Shown here: positions 6,958-16,100 of the stretch, in pieces | Numbering within the stretch: position 1 is the stretch's first letter | How the letters are laid out: the number at the start of each line of letters is the position of its first letter | NCBI GenBank assembly: GCA_050013875.1 | Contig: JBEKEK010000076.1 | Location: forward strand, 4,715 to 68,714 | DNA: 64,000 bases | From: Trebonia sp050013875 | Lineage (GTDB): Bacteria > Actinomycetota > Actinomycetes > Streptosporangiales > Streptosporangiaceae | Direction of reading: 5' to 3' | The notes under the pieces: generated by a model | Database searches by the model: none | Seen by the model: the letters and a program-made list of their open reading frames with translations, nothing else | What the model was told of the DNA's origin: nothing | Made by a program: the position numbers and the translations under genes

Positions 6958-9900
6958 CTAGGCGCAGACCTGCATGTACGGGGTCCCCGGGAGATACGAC
7001 TTCCAGTCGTTAAGTGGGACAGGCGCGCGCAGCGTTCGGCAGATATCCGCCGCTACCAGGCCGGGGTCGGTATGCCACACCCGGGTGACAACGCCGTCCG
7101 CCGTGACGATCAGGCCCAGCGAGCCGCTGTAGGACATCGACCAGATCGTCTTGGTGCTGGCGGTGACGGACGCCTCCAGGGTGCCCTGCGACACATTCCA
7201 CAGCCGGACGACCCCGTCTGCGCCGGCTGCGATCAGGGTTCGGCCGCCGGTCTCGAACGCCACGCTCGTAATAGTTTGAGTGCTGTCCGAGAAAGTCCCC
7301 GAGGGGTTGGGGTACTGGTACAGGTCAGACAAGTCCGCTGGCAGGTTAGTTTTCGCTCTCGGCCGCACCGTGTACGTGTACACGGTGCCGCTCACGTCGC
7401 CGATGGCCACGGTGCGCCCGTCCGGGCTGAAGGCCAGGGACTCGGACGCGTCCGGGACGAGGAAGATCTCCGCGATCCTTCGCTGGGCCACGTCGAACAG
7501 TTCGCTCGACCCGGCTACGTTCGCCACCGCGAGCAGCGCCCCGTTCGGGCTGAACGCCACCGTATAGCCACCCTCGTTGTCGGTGCTCAGCGGCTGAAGG
7601 CTCAGCGCCGCCACTTGCGACAGCCGGGTGGTGTCCCACAACCGCACCACCGGGCCGACGGGGCTCGATGTCGCCAGCAGGCGCCCGTCCGGGCTGAAGG
7701 CCAGGCCGCGGATGAAGGGCTCCTGCCGGGTCTGGAGCTGTCCGATCAGCCGGTGACTGGCCACGTTCCAGAGCTGCACGGTGCTGGACGGCGGATCGTC
7801 AAGGGCGACGGCCAGCACGTCTCCGTCCGGGCTGAACACCATATCGGTCACGGTCTCGCTGCCGGTGGCGGTGCGCAGGGTCGCGACCCTGGTCCCCGTC
7901 GGCATGCTGTACAGCGCGACGACCGCCGGCTGGCCGGTGATGTCGGCGTCCACGTTGACGCCCACCGCGAGGAGGTGCCCGTCCGGGCTGAACGCCGTGG
8001 CGATCGCGGGATTGGTCCGGCTGTCGAGAGTGTTCCCGCGTACATCCCACAAGACCACGGAGCCGTCGTTCCCGGCACTCGCCACCGCGCCGCCGTCGGG
8101 ATCGAACGCGACCTTATTGACCGGAGCGGCGTTGTGGCCGGTCAGTGTGTCGAGTAGTGCTCCGCCGTCCTGCATGTCCCACAGCTTCACCGCGCCGTCA
8201 CCGCCGCCGCTCGCGAGCATGTCGCCGTCCGGGCTGAACGCGAGCGTGGTTACCGCGACGGTGTCGTCGGCCGGCAGCGTCGCTGTGATCTGGTGGCGGG
8301 CGACGCTCCACAGCTCAACGGGGTACTGGCCGTGGGAGTTCTCCGGCCCGCTGAATGCGATCGTCTGCCCGTCCGGGCTGGCTGTGACGGCAGCCAGGCT
8401 CACCAGGCCGGCCGGCGACTGCAGTACGTCCGCCAGGCTGCGCCGGGAGACATCCCAGAGCTTGACCCCGCCGTTTTCGTCGGCGGTGGCGAGCATACGG
8501 CCGCCGTCGGCGAACGCGAGGCTGTCGATATCGGCGCCGGGGCTGATCGTGCCGTCGAGGGCGTGGCTGGACAGGTTCCACAACCGCACCAGGGAGGAAC
8601 CCGTGCCGGGCGAATCGGCCGTGGCCAGCGTCTCCCCGTCCGGGCTGAAGGCGAAGTAACTGCTTGCGTACGTGGTGCTGCCCGTGCCGAAGATGCCCAG
8701 CGATACGGGGCGCGCGGGGTTGGCGACGTTCCACAGATAGACCCCGCCGATCGCGGTGGCCGCCAGGATCCGCCCGTCGGGGCTGAAGGCGACACTGTCG
8801 ACGATAACGTCCCTGCCGGCGAACGCCAGCAAGGGAGAGGACCACACTTCGCGGTACGTGGACGTACTCCACAACTGCACGTAGCCGTTGGCGCTCGAGG
8901 TTGCGAGCAGGGCGCCGTCCGGACTGTAGGCCACACTCCTCGCGTCCGCTTTGGTCACGCCAACGCCCGTATGACCGACGATGAGCCGGCCGGCGATGTG
9001 CAGCGACTGCGTGCCGAGCAGCGCGCCGAGGGCCTGCGGCGACGACGGGGCCAGCCGCTGGGCTTGCACGGCGAACTCCATGGCCAGGTCTGGCTGCTGA
9101 TTCGACAGGGCCACGGCCGACTGCTCCGCGAGCTCGCCGCCTTCAGCCTGCCGCTCATTGGCCTGGGCCTGCCGCTCATTGGTTTGCGCGGCCGTGCGCT
9201 GGCTAAACGCGAAGCCGGTGAGACCGGCAAGTACGAGCGACAGCGCGGCCAGGATGGCGATGACCTCATTGCGGCGACGGACAGACCGCCGCCGACGGCG
9301 GTCGGACGCGGTGAGGAAGTCACGGGCCGCGGGGCTCAGCTCGCCGGGACGGCCCGGATCGGCGGCGGCCCAGGCGTGGGCGGCGGCGAGCCGGACGCCG
9401 CCGTACAGGCCGGCCGCGTCGCGGTTTTCGCGGTCCCATATACCGGCGGCGTCCTCCAGGTTCTGGCGGACGAGGTTGCCTGACCGGTCCTCGGCGATCC
9501 AGTCGCGCAGCCGCGGCCACCGGCGCAGCAGCGCCTCGTGGGTGATCTCCACCGCCTGGCCGCCGGAGGTAAGCAGCCGGGCGGCGGTGAACGCGTCAAG
9601 CACCGCCCGCGCGGTGGCCGCGTCGGACGCCGACGCGTACAGGCTTTCCGCGCTGACCCGTCGCCTGGTATCCGCCGTCCCCTCGCCGTCCGCGTCGCTG
9701 GCGGCCTCACCCACCCGGACAAGCGCGAGGAATACCCGCCGGGCGACCCGCTGGCCTGCGTCGTCCAGCCGCGCGTAGACGTCCTCGGCGGTCTTGGCGA
9801 TGGCACCGTGCATTCCGCCGGTCGCCTGGTAGCCGGCGATCGTCAGCCGGTCGCCGTCGCGCCGCTGCCAGGTCGCGCGCAACGCGTGCGCTAGCAGCGG

Positions 9901-10764
9901 AAGCCTGCCAGGCTCGTAGCCCCCCGCCTCGTCCACGCCGAGATCGCGCAGCAGCCGCTCGGCCAGCCCATCGTCGAGGCTCAGCCCGGCGGCGCGCGCG
10001 GGCAGGGTGATCGCCTGCAGGACCTCGGTGGGAGTCATCGCGCCTAGCACGACCTGGCGGGACTGCATCGCAGCGCGCAGCACCTGGTATCCGGTCGCCT
10101 GGGCGTAGAAGTCGGCCCGCAGGCCAAGCACGATGACGGCCGCCGGGCCGTTACCGCCGCGGCTCTCGGCCGACGCGAGGCCCGCGAGCTCGGCCAGGAA
10201 CGCGGATCGCTCCGCCTCGTCGCGGCAGGCGGTGAAGATCTCCTCGAGCTGATCGACCACGATGACGGCGCGAGCGGCGTCGTCCCGTGCTCGTGCGCAG
10301 GTGGCCAGCGCCTCGCGGAGCGTCTGGAGCGGATGGGCGCCCGGCGTGACCAGCACTCGCGGCCAAGCCTCCGCGCCCGTCGCCGGAAGTCGGCCCTCGC
10401 CGAGCGCCGTCAGCAGCCCAGCGCCGAGCAGAGAGGATTTGCCCGCCCCGGACGGGCCGACGACCAGCACCGGCCCGCCGGTGTCGGCCAGCAGCGCATT
10501 GTCCAGCTCTTGGAGCAGATCGCCGGTCAGCCTCTCCCGGCCGAAGAACCACTTCGCCTGTCCCGGGCCGAAGGCGTCCAGGCCGGGGAACGGGCACTCA
10601 CCCGGTGCGGTCTCGGCCGACGCCCAGAGGGCGGACAGGCTCGCGTCCGACACGTAAAGGTCGTGGCCCACCTGGATGACCACCGCGGCATCCGCGGCGG
10701 TGGCATGCTGAACGTGAATGTGCCCAGGGGCTCTCTGCTGTCCCTCGTCACGGGCAGTGGTCAT
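6958..10764 (-). CDS. STAND ATPase with C-terminal double WD40 propeller
   Basis: 1268 residues. The N-terminal 15-45 segment (GHIHVQHATAADAAVVIQVGHD pattern; key VVIQVGHD) is followed by the nSTAND entry motif CPFPGLDAFGPGQAKWFFGRE (key FPGLDAF and FFGRE) and an ATPase with Walker A GPSGAGKSS (103-111) and Walker B VIVVDQLEEIF. After a helical winged region there is one predicted transmembrane helix (near 490-515, NEVIAILAALSLVLAGLTGF core) and then 14 WD40-type repeats, most marked by FSPDG and ending in W, enough for two seven-bladed propellers. In the known families, the repeats sense a ligand and the ATPase oligomerises to trigger a partner effector, often in phage defence or programmed death. 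Its ATG overlaps the stop of the upstream small gene, which shares its N-terminal motif. Confidence 0.85.
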   Translation of the reverse strand: MTTARDEGQQRAPGHIHVQHATAADAAVVIQVGHDLYVSDASLSALWASAETAPGECPFPGLDAFGPGQAKWFFGRERLTGDLLQELDNALLADTGGPVLVVGPSGAGKSSLLGAGLLTALGEGRLPATGAEAWPRVLVTPGAHPLQTLREALATCARARDDAARAVIVVDQLEEIFTACRDEAERSAFLAELAGLASAESRGGNGPAAVIVLGLRADFYAQATGYQVLRAAMQSRQVVLGAMTPTEVLQAITLPARAAGLSLDDGLAERLLRDLGVDEAGGYEPGRLPLLAHALRATWQRRDGDRLTIAGYQATGGMHGAIAKTAEDVYARLDDAGQRVARRVFLALVRVGEAASDADGEGTADTRRRVSAESLYASASDAATARAVLDAFTAARLLTSGGQAVEITHEALLRRWPRLRDWIAEDRSGNLVRQNLEDAAGIWDRENRDAAGLYGGVRLAAAHAWAAADPGRPGELSPAARDFLTASDRRRRRSVRRRNEVIAILAALSLVLAGLTGFAFSQRTAAQTNERQAQANERQAEGGELAEQSAVALSNQQPDLAMEFAVQAQRLAPSSPQALGALLGTQSLHIAGRLIVGHTGVGVTKADARSVAYSPDGALLATSSANGYVQLWSTSTYREVWSSPLLAFAGRDVIVDSVAFSPDGRILAATAIGGVYLWNVANPARPVSLGIFGTGSTTYASSYFAFSPDGETLATADSPGTGSSLVRLWNLSSHALDGTISPGADIDSLAFADGGRMLATADENGGVKLWDVSRRSLADVLQSPAGLVSLAAVTASPDGQTIAFSGPENSHGQYPVELWSVARHQITATLPADDTVAVTTLAFSPDGDMLASGGGDGAVKLWDMQDGGALLDTLTGHNAAPVNKVAFDPDGGAVASAGNDGSVVLWDVRGNTLDSRTNPAIATAFSPDGHLLAVGVNVDADITGQPAVVALYSMPTGTRVATLRTATGSETVTDMVFSPDGDVLAVALDDPPSSTVQLWNVASHRLIGQLQTRQEPFIRGLAFSPDGRLLATSSPVGPVVRLWDTTRLSQVAALSLQPLSTDNEGGYTVAFSPNGALLAVANVAGSSELFDVAQRRIAEIFLVPDASESLAFSPDGRTVAIGDVSGTVYTYTVRPRAKTNLPADLSDLYQYPNPSGTFSDSTQTITSVAFETGGRTLIAAGADGVVRLWNVSQGTLEASVTASTKTIWSMSYSGSLGLIVTADGVVTRVWHTDPGLVAADICRTLRAPVPLNDWKSYLPGTPYMQVCA

Positions 10765-11249
10765 CGGGCAGTGTCTCCCAGGAAGTCATCGTGGCCTCCG
10801 GGCGCTAACACGACCTTGCCGATCCGCGCGTCGCCCGCTACCTGAATTACGGTGCTATGACCAGAAGTGTGCGCGTCCTGAGTGATCGTGATGTTTTCGT
10901 GTCGTTTCTCGCGCTCCGCGGTCGTCCGCTCAAGCAGTCCCGAGAGCGCGGTGACCACCCGGGCGAGTTCGGCCGCCGCGGTTGCGTCCGCCGCGACCAG
11001 CCGCCTCAGCCTGGATTCCCACTCGACCGTCAGTGCAAGGGCGATCCGCTCGTCCTCACTTTCGGCGGCCGCCAGGGCCTCGTCGCGCGCCTCAGTGAGG
11101 TCGGCTTCCACGGCGTCGGCATGCTCCGGCCGCGAACGCCGCCACAGGCCGCCGATCTCCTTCTTCGCCTGCGCCCAGGCATCGGTCGTGAGCAGTGTCA
11201 CCATCGTCGCCGCCGCTGTCGACGCGAGCACCGCGCTTTCGGTGTCCAC
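10761..11249 (-). CDS. Small partner protein of the WD40-STAND ATPase
   Basis: 162 residues starting at GTG 11249, which has GAGGAGG five bases upstream; the longer ORF start lacks a ribosome site. The N-terminus is hydrophobic (AVLASTAAATMVTLLTTDAW), then a long charged helix (about 45-115) and a C-terminal segment 118-147 containing HTSGHSTVIQVAGDARIGK. That segment resembles the ATAADAAVVIQVGHD segment at the N-terminus of the next protein. Shared short beta-prone motifs at an effector C-terminus and a STAND N-terminus are known from bacterial amyloid-type signalling pairs; that role is an inference here. Stop and start of the two genes overlap as ATGA, so they are co-translated. No enzymatic motif is visible. 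Confidence 0.7.
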   Translation of the reverse strand: MDTESAVLASTAAATMVTLLTTDAWAQAKKEIGGLWRRSRPEHADAVEADLTEARDEALAAAESEDERIALALTVEWESRLRRLVAADATAAAELARVVTALSGLLERTTAEREKRHENITITQDAHTSGHSTVIQVAGDARIGKVVLAPGGHDDFLGDTAR

Positions 11250-11327
11250 CCCGCCTCCTCTGCCTACGAGAAAGCCTAATCTGTCGGCATTTCCGACCAC
11301 TAGAGGTCTGAGCGATGTCAAGCGATG

Positions 11328-12104
11328 CTATCTCTGGCAGTTCGGGCACCAGAACCTGAGCCGCTCCTGGCCCGGCGGGCCCTGCTCGCCCCGTCTGATC
11401 AGGGTCCCGCACCGCCGGCAGGGCCGCCCTGCTCGCCCGTAGACCCAGCTGTCCCAGCCGGGCCTGGTGTCGCCGGTGGTCACGTGACCGGGCCGCGCCT
11501 TGTTGGCGTCGAGCAGCCGGTGCCCGAGTTCCGCGAGAGCGTGCAGGTCCTTCACCTCCGCCACCGGACGCCACGGATCGATCCCCCGGAGGAACAGCAT
11601 CTCCGCGGCGAAATAGGTACCGATCCCCGCGAGGTTCCGCTGATCGAGCAGCGCCTCGCCGACCGGCTTGGCCGGGTCGCGGCTGAGCCGGCCGGCCGCC
11701 TGGGCCGCATCCCAGTCCGGGCCGAGCAGGTCGGGTCCAAGGTGCCCGACCACCTGGTCTTCCTTGGCGGTGGGCAGCACCTCGGTGATGCCGAGCAGAT
11801 AGCCCGCCGCCTGCCAGTGGGCGTTGGCGAGCACAAGCCTTATCTTGTGGCTCTCTGTCAGGCGCTTGTCGGCGGGAAAGACCCGCCAGGAACCGTCCAT
11901 CTTCAGGTGGGTGTGCACGGTCAGGCCATTTCCCGTGCGGATCAGCAGGTGCTTGCCCCGCGCGACCGCCTCGGTCACCGGCTGCCCGCGGAGATCGACC
12001 GTCGCGTACCTCGGGACGCGGAAGTCGCTGCGCGTCAGCAGCTGCCCGGCTAGCGCCTCGTGCAGGCGGCGGGCGGTATACCAGACGACATCACCTTCGG
12101 GCAC
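11328..12104 (-). CDS. nei: Fpg/Nei-family DNA glycosylase (endonuclease VIII-like)
   Basis: 258 residues with the catalytic N-terminus MPEGD: after Met removal the Pro acts as nucleophile and the next Glu as acid. The helix-two-turn-helix segment (LLDQRNLAGIGTYFAAEMLFLRGI; key QRNLAGIGTYFAAE) and a C-terminal zinc finger (CRRC and CPNC) complete the family plan. It would excise oxidised pyrimidines and cut the abasic site by beta/delta elimination during base excision repair. The sequence VVWYTARRLHEAL after MPEGD is typical of the actinobacterial Nei2-like subgroup rather than Fpg/MutM, so the symbol is approximate. It is divergent from bfr, separated by 138 bp holding an iron box. Confidence 0.88.
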   Translation of the reverse strand: MPEGDVVWYTARRLHEALAGQLLTRSDFRVPRYATVDLRGQPVTEAVARGKHLLIRTGNGLTVHTHLKMDGSWRVFPADKRLTESHKIRLVLANAHWQAAGYLLGITEVLPTAKEDQVVGHLGPDLLGPDWDAAQAAGRLSRDPAKPVGEALLDQRNLAGIGTYFAAEMLFLRGIDPWRPVAEVKDLHALAELGHRLLDANKARPGHVTTGDTRPGWDSWVYGRAGRPCRRCGTLIRRGEQGPPGQERLRFWCPNCQR

Positions 12105-12170
12105 GACTCAAGGATGCCCGTTGCGGGGGATCGCTCAGGCCGTCATCGAGCCGCAAGGCCACGAAGAAAA

Positions 12171-12189
12171 TTAGGTTAGCCTAACCGCA
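12171..12189. promoter_or_regulatory. IdeR/DmdR-type iron box upstream of bfr
   Basis: TTAGGTTAGCCTAACCGCA contains the perfect palindrome GGTTAG-C-CTAACC with the TTA flank. It matches 17 of 19 positions of the iron-box consensus used by IdeR (mycobacteria) and DmdR (Streptomyces). It lies 54 bp upstream of the bacterioferritin ATG. In mycobacteria IdeR-Fe activates bfrA from upstream boxes; whether this site activates or represses here cannot be read from sequence. Confidence 0.85.
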
Positions 12190-12242
12190 CGAAAGCACCG
12201 CGTTGCCGCGTCTGGCTAATTACCCGGAGTTAGGGTGAGGGG

Positions 12243-12725
12243 ATGCGCGGAGACGATCGGGTACTTGACTTCCTGAACGAGCAGCTCACGGCCGAGCTCA
12301 CGGCGATCGGCCAGTATTTCCTGCACGCCAAGATGCAGGAGAACTTCGGCTGGGTGAAGATCGCCAGGCATACCCGCGCAGGGTCGATCGACGAGATGCG
12401 GCACGCAGAGACCCTCACTGACCGGGTCCTCTTCCTCGACGGGCTGCCGAACTTCCAGCGCCTCTTCCCGCTGCGCATCGGCCAGACCGTCGTCCAGATG
12501 CTCGAGGCGGACCTGGCGGTTGAGACCGAGGCGGTGGACCGGCTGCGGCGCGGCATCGAGTACATGCGCGGCATCGGCGATGTCACCAGCGCGAACATCT
12601 TTGAGGACATCCTCGGGGACGAGGAAGGGCACATCGACTACCTCGAGACCCAGCTCGGCCTGGTCAGCCAGCTCGGCGAGCAGCTCTACCTGGCACAGCT
12701 CGTCAAACAGCCAAACGACGACTGA
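12243..12725 (+). CDS. bfr: Bacterioferritin
   Basis: 160 residues, the normal length for a 24-mer heme-binding ferritin. Ferroxidase ligands are all present: E18, E51, H54, E94, E127 and H130, and the heme-ligand methionine is M52 in DEMRHAE. The protein stores iron as ferric mineral in the cytosol and lowers Fenton chemistry. GAGGGG precedes the ATG. The iron box about 54 bp upstream indicates iron-dependent control. The C-terminal residues (KQPNDD) are dispensable and vary in the family. It stands alone, divergent from the DNA glycosylase. Confidence 0.95.
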   Translation: MRGDDRVLDFLNEQLTAELTAIGQYFLHAKMQENFGWVKIARHTRAGSIDEMRHAETLTDRVLFLDGLPNFQRLFPLRIGQTVVQMLEADLAVETEAVDRLRRGIEYMRGIGDVTSANIFEDILGDEEGHIDYLETQLGLVSQLGEQLYLAQLVKQPNDD

Positions 12726-13018
12726 CGAGCCGCCCGTCCGGCCCAGGCTCGCCGCCGGGCAAGCAACCCCATAAGCCGCACCCGGTCCTGCCAGTCACAC
12801 CTGAAACTTCGCGAACCAAATGCCGGGTAAACGTTCTCAGGTACCGATAGTGCGGAGGTGCGCTCGTCGCTAACCTGGTTCCGGGTCCTGTTGGTGCACC
12901 GTGTCCGTGACCGCGCAATGCCGCGTCCGCGCTACGCCGTGCCGGCGCAACGTCCGCGCGGCGTCCTCAGGGTCCGGCCAAGCGATGGGAAGCGATGGTC
13001 CGCGAAGGGATCCCGACC

Positions 13019-16000
13019 ATGTCGGAGCAGCCTGCAATCGATTTCTCCGGACTGCTGCGGCAGCTGCGGGTCGAAGCGGGACTGACCCAGGAGGAGCTTG
13101 CCGCGGTCGCCCGGCTGAGCCCGCGGACGGTCAGTGACCTGGAGCGCGGTATCAATCAAAGTCCGCGCCGGGCCACCGCCGAGCTGTTGGCCGACGCGCT
13201 GCAGCTAACCGGGGAGAAGCGGGCGCAGTTCATGGCGGCCGCCCGCCGGCGGCCCGCGGCCGCGACGGCCGCCGGGCCCGCCGACGCGAGCGCGCCCGGT
13301 GACGACGCGAATGCCTCCAACGTCGTGTGGATCGAATCCGCGGCCAGCGCGGCATTCGTGGACCGCGAGGAGGAACTCGGCGTTCTGCGGGAGGCCTGGT
13401 CGAACGCTAAGGCGGGTCACCGGGTCCTGACACTCATCGCCGGTGAGCCGGGGATCGGGAAGACCGCGCTCACGGCCGAACTGGCGCGGCAGGTACAGGG
13501 GGCAGGCGGTTTGGTGCTTTACGGACGGTGGGATGAGCATGTGCTTGCCCCCTACCAAGCCTTCCGTGAGGCGCTTGATGATTACGCGCGGGCCTGCCCG
13601 GATGCCGTGCTGCGGCAGGACCTGGCCGGCCTGGCCGAGGAGATCGGCCGGCTGTGCCCCGAGCCCGCGCACCGGATCGGGGCGTCGGCGGCCCCGCCCC
13701 AGGCGGCGGCCGAGGCCGAGCGCTTCCGCCTGTTCGAATCGATCGACACGTGGATCCGGCGGATCGCGGCCCGGCATCCGGTGCTGCTCGTCCTCGACGA
13801 TCTGCAATGGGCGGACGAGCCATCGCTGTTCCTGCTCCAGCACCTGATGCGGGCCAGGCGCTCGACCCCGCTGCTCACGGCGGCCATGTACCGCGACATC
13901 GGGCCCGAGCGGAGCGAGTTCTCTGCTGCCCTGCCCGCCCTGACGCGCGACGTCGACTGCCGGCGCCTTTCGCTGCACGGGCTTGAGCACCGCGCCGTGA
14001 CCGCCCTGCTGGAGGACGCGGTCGGGCGGCCATTCGGCGAGCGCGAGTCCGTGATGGTTGCCAAACTTGAGTGGGAAACCGCGGGCAACCCCTTCTTCCT
14101 CATAGAGATGGCCAAGCACCTGTCGGACGTCGGCGCGTTCGACCGGGAGGTGCTCCAGCTGGGCGAGACGCCGGCCGAAATCCCGCAGTCGGTCCGCGAC
14201 ATGATCCGGTCGCGGTTGCGCCGGCTGTCTGACCCGTGCGTTGAGACGCTCGCGATCGCCTCGCTCATCGGCGAGCGGTTCGATACCGACCTGCTGGCGT
14301 CGGCGGCGTCGCTGGGGGATGCCGCCACCGTCGACCTCCTCGAGGAGGCGGCGCGGGCGCGCCTGATCACGGAAATCGACCTCACGGAAACCGCTGAGCC
14401 CGACTGCTGGCGGTTCTCGCACTCGCTGACCCGGCGGGTGACGTCCGAGGAGCTGAGCAGGGGCCACCGGGCCCGGTTGCACCAGGAGATCGGCGAGACG
14501 CTGGAATCCCGTCCCGGTGTCTCCCCGGCCGAGCTCGCGCACCACTTCGGCGCGGCGGCCAGCAGGGGCTCGGCCGAGAAGGCGGTCAGGTACGGGCGGC
14601 TGGCCGGGCAGCGCGCGCTGCGCGAGGTGGCGGCCGAGGTCGCGGTGCGGCACTTCCGGCGGGCGGTTGAGCTGCTCGACCGGTTCGGCCCTGAGGACCA
14701 GGCCCTCCGGTGCGAGCTTCTCCTTGACCTGGCGGACGCACACGACCGGGCCGGGGAGTACGCGGCCAGGGACGAGCGGTTCGCCGACGCGGCCGATACC
14801 GCCCGCCGCCTCGGCGACGGCGAGCTGTTCGCGCGGGCCGCGCTCGGGTACGGCGGTATCCTCCCGGCGGCGGTCCGCCCTGACCTGCGGGCGCAGGCGC
14901 TCCTGGAAGAGGCGCTCAAGCGGCTGGGTGAGGCGGACAACGGCGCGCACGCGACCGTCCTGGCCCGCCTCGCGCACTGGCTGCACAATGTTCGCCGCTA
15001 CCAAGAACGGCTGGAGCTCAGCGACCGGTCAGTGGCCATGGCCCGCGACGCCGGTGACCCGCGGACGCTCGCCACCGTCCTGCTGCACCGTTGCTGGGCG
15101 CTCGACGGTCCGGACGACGCCGGCGATGCCCTCCGGGTGGCCACCGAGATCCTGCAAATCGGCGACGAGCTGGACGACTCAGAGCTGCGGCTCGAGGGGC
15201 TGCGGATCCGGCTGGCCGCGCAGTTCGAGAACGGCACCCACGCCACCGCCGAGCAGACCGCACACGACCTGAAGGCGCTGGCGGAAGAGGTGCGGCATCC
15301 GGAGTTCATCCGCCTGGCCGCGATGTGGGACATCGCCGTCGCCAGCCTGGAGGGCCGGTTCAAGGAGGCCGAGGAGCTGTCGGGCGAACTCGGACGCAGG
15401 CTCGAGCGGATCGGCCACCCGCAGGCCGCGCTTATCGCCATAGCGCAGAGTGCGTCGTGGCGGCTGCTCGAGGGGCACGCAACCGAGTACATATCGCTGT
15501 TCGAGGCGCTGTCGGTGGCCGAGCCTGCTAACCTCGCGTGGCCCGCCATCACCGCGTGGTCCCTGGCCGAGGCCGGCTCACGGGACCGGGCGGCCGAACT
15601 GCTCCGCCGGACCGATCCGGCGTCGGCGGCGGCCGCCGATAAGAACTACCTGTGGTGGGCCGTGGTCGTGGGGTTCTCTGCCGCGGTCGACCTGACGGAG
15701 GACCGGCGCTGGGCCGAGGCCCTGTATGAACTGGCCGTTCCGTACGCCGGGAGCAACTGCACGCTGGGTGTCGCGAGCTTCCTCGGCGCGGCCGACCACT
15801 GGCTCGGCGTGCTCGCGGGCACGGCCGGCCGGTTCACCGAGGCCATCGCGCATCTGGAGGCCGCGCTGGCACGGCACCGCGAGATGGGCGCACGGCCGTG
15901 GACGGCGCTCACCGAGGAGGCCTACGGGCATGTGCTGTCAATGCGCGGACAGGCGGCCGACGCCGGGCAGGCGGCCAAGCTAGCAGAGTCCGCGATGCGG

Positions 16001-16057
16001 ACGGCCGACGAGCTCGGGCTGGCCGCGATCATCAACCGCCGCCGCCTGCGGGCCTGA
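13019..16057 (+). CDS. XRE-HTH / AAA ATPase / TPR transcriptional regulator
   Basis: About 1012 residues. Residues 9-70 are an XRE helix-turn-helix (LLRQLRVEAGLTQEELA, then LSPRTVSDLERG). Residues 112-400 form an ATPase of the LuxR-LAL/BREX-like class with FVDREEEL, Walker A GEPGIGKTA (142-150) and Walker B LLVLDDLQWADE. The remaining 600 residues are alpha-helical, rich in TPR-like repeats. Thus it resembles large LAL regulators, but the DNA-binding domain is XRE-type and N-terminal instead of LuxR-type and C-terminal. The start ATG 13019 has GAAGGGA eight bases upstream; an in-frame ATG at 12995 is the alternative. Targets are unknown. It is a single gene convergent with the GMC-hydrolase fusion. 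Confidence 0.8.
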   Translation: MSEQPAIDFSGLLRQLRVEAGLTQEELAAVARLSPRTVSDLERGINQSPRRATAELLADALQLTGEKRAQFMAAARRRPAAATAAGPADASAPGDDANASNVVWIESAASAAFVDREEELGVLREAWSNAKAGHRVLTLIAGEPGIGKTALTAELARQVQGAGGLVLYGRWDEHVLAPYQAFREALDDYARACPDAVLRQDLAGLAEEIGRLCPEPAHRIGASAAPPQAAAEAERFRLFESIDTWIRRIAARHPVLLVLDDLQWADEPSLFLLQHLMRARRSTPLLTAAMYRDIGPERSEFSAALPALTRDVDCRRLSLHGLEHRAVTALLEDAVGRPFGERESVMVAKLEWETAGNPFFLIEMAKHLSDVGAFDREVLQLGETPAEIPQSVRDMIRSRLRRLSDPCVETLAIASLIGERFDTDLLASAASLGDAATVDLLEEAARARLITEIDLTETAEPDCWRFSHSLTRRVTSEELSRGHRARLHQEIGETLESRPGVSPAELAHHFGAAASRGSAEKAVRYGRLAGQRALREVAAEVAVRHFRRAVELLDRFGPEDQALRCELLLDLADAHDRAGEYAARDERFADAADTARRLGDGELFARAALGYGGILPAAVRPDLRAQALLEEALKRLGEADNGAHATVLARLAHWLHNVRRYQERLELSDRSVAMARDAGDPRTLATVLLHRCWALDGPDDAGDALRVATEILQIGDELDDSELRLEGLRIRLAAQFENGTHATAEQTAHDLKALAEEVRHPEFIRLAAMWDIAVASLEGRFKEAEELSGELGRRLERIGHPQAALIAIAQSASWRLLEGHATEYISLFEALSVAEPANLAWPAITAWSLAEAGSRDRAAELLRRTDPASAAAADKNYLWWAVVVGFSAAVDLTEDRRWAEALYELAVPYAGSNCTLGVASFLGAADHWLGVLAGTAGRFTEAIAHLEAALARHREMGARPWTALTEEAYGHVLSMRGQAADAGQAAKLAESAMRTADELGLAAIINRRRLRA

Positions 16058-16067
16058 CGACGCCCGC
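16048..16067. terminator. Short hairpin between convergent genes
   Basis: GCGGGC at 16048-16053 pairs with GCCCGC at 16062-16067 around an eight-base loop; the left arm covers the last codons of the XRE-ATPase gene. There is no T-run. It lies in the 43-bp gap between two convergent genes, where a bidirectional terminator is expected, but the stem is short. Confidence 0.3.
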
Positions 16068-16100
16068 AAACGACACGCGACGGCAGCACGCACAATGACG

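Noticed and set aside
6958..8940. Repeated GTCCGGGCTGAA-like DNA words
   Set aside because: These are the codons of the FSPDG motif in WD40 repeats, not a DNA repeat or CRISPR array.
13205..15004. 599-codon minus-strand ORF opposite the XRE-ATPase gene
   Set aside because: Mirror frame; Arg/Pro/Gly-rich without any motif, whereas the plus strand has the HTH and Walker motifs.
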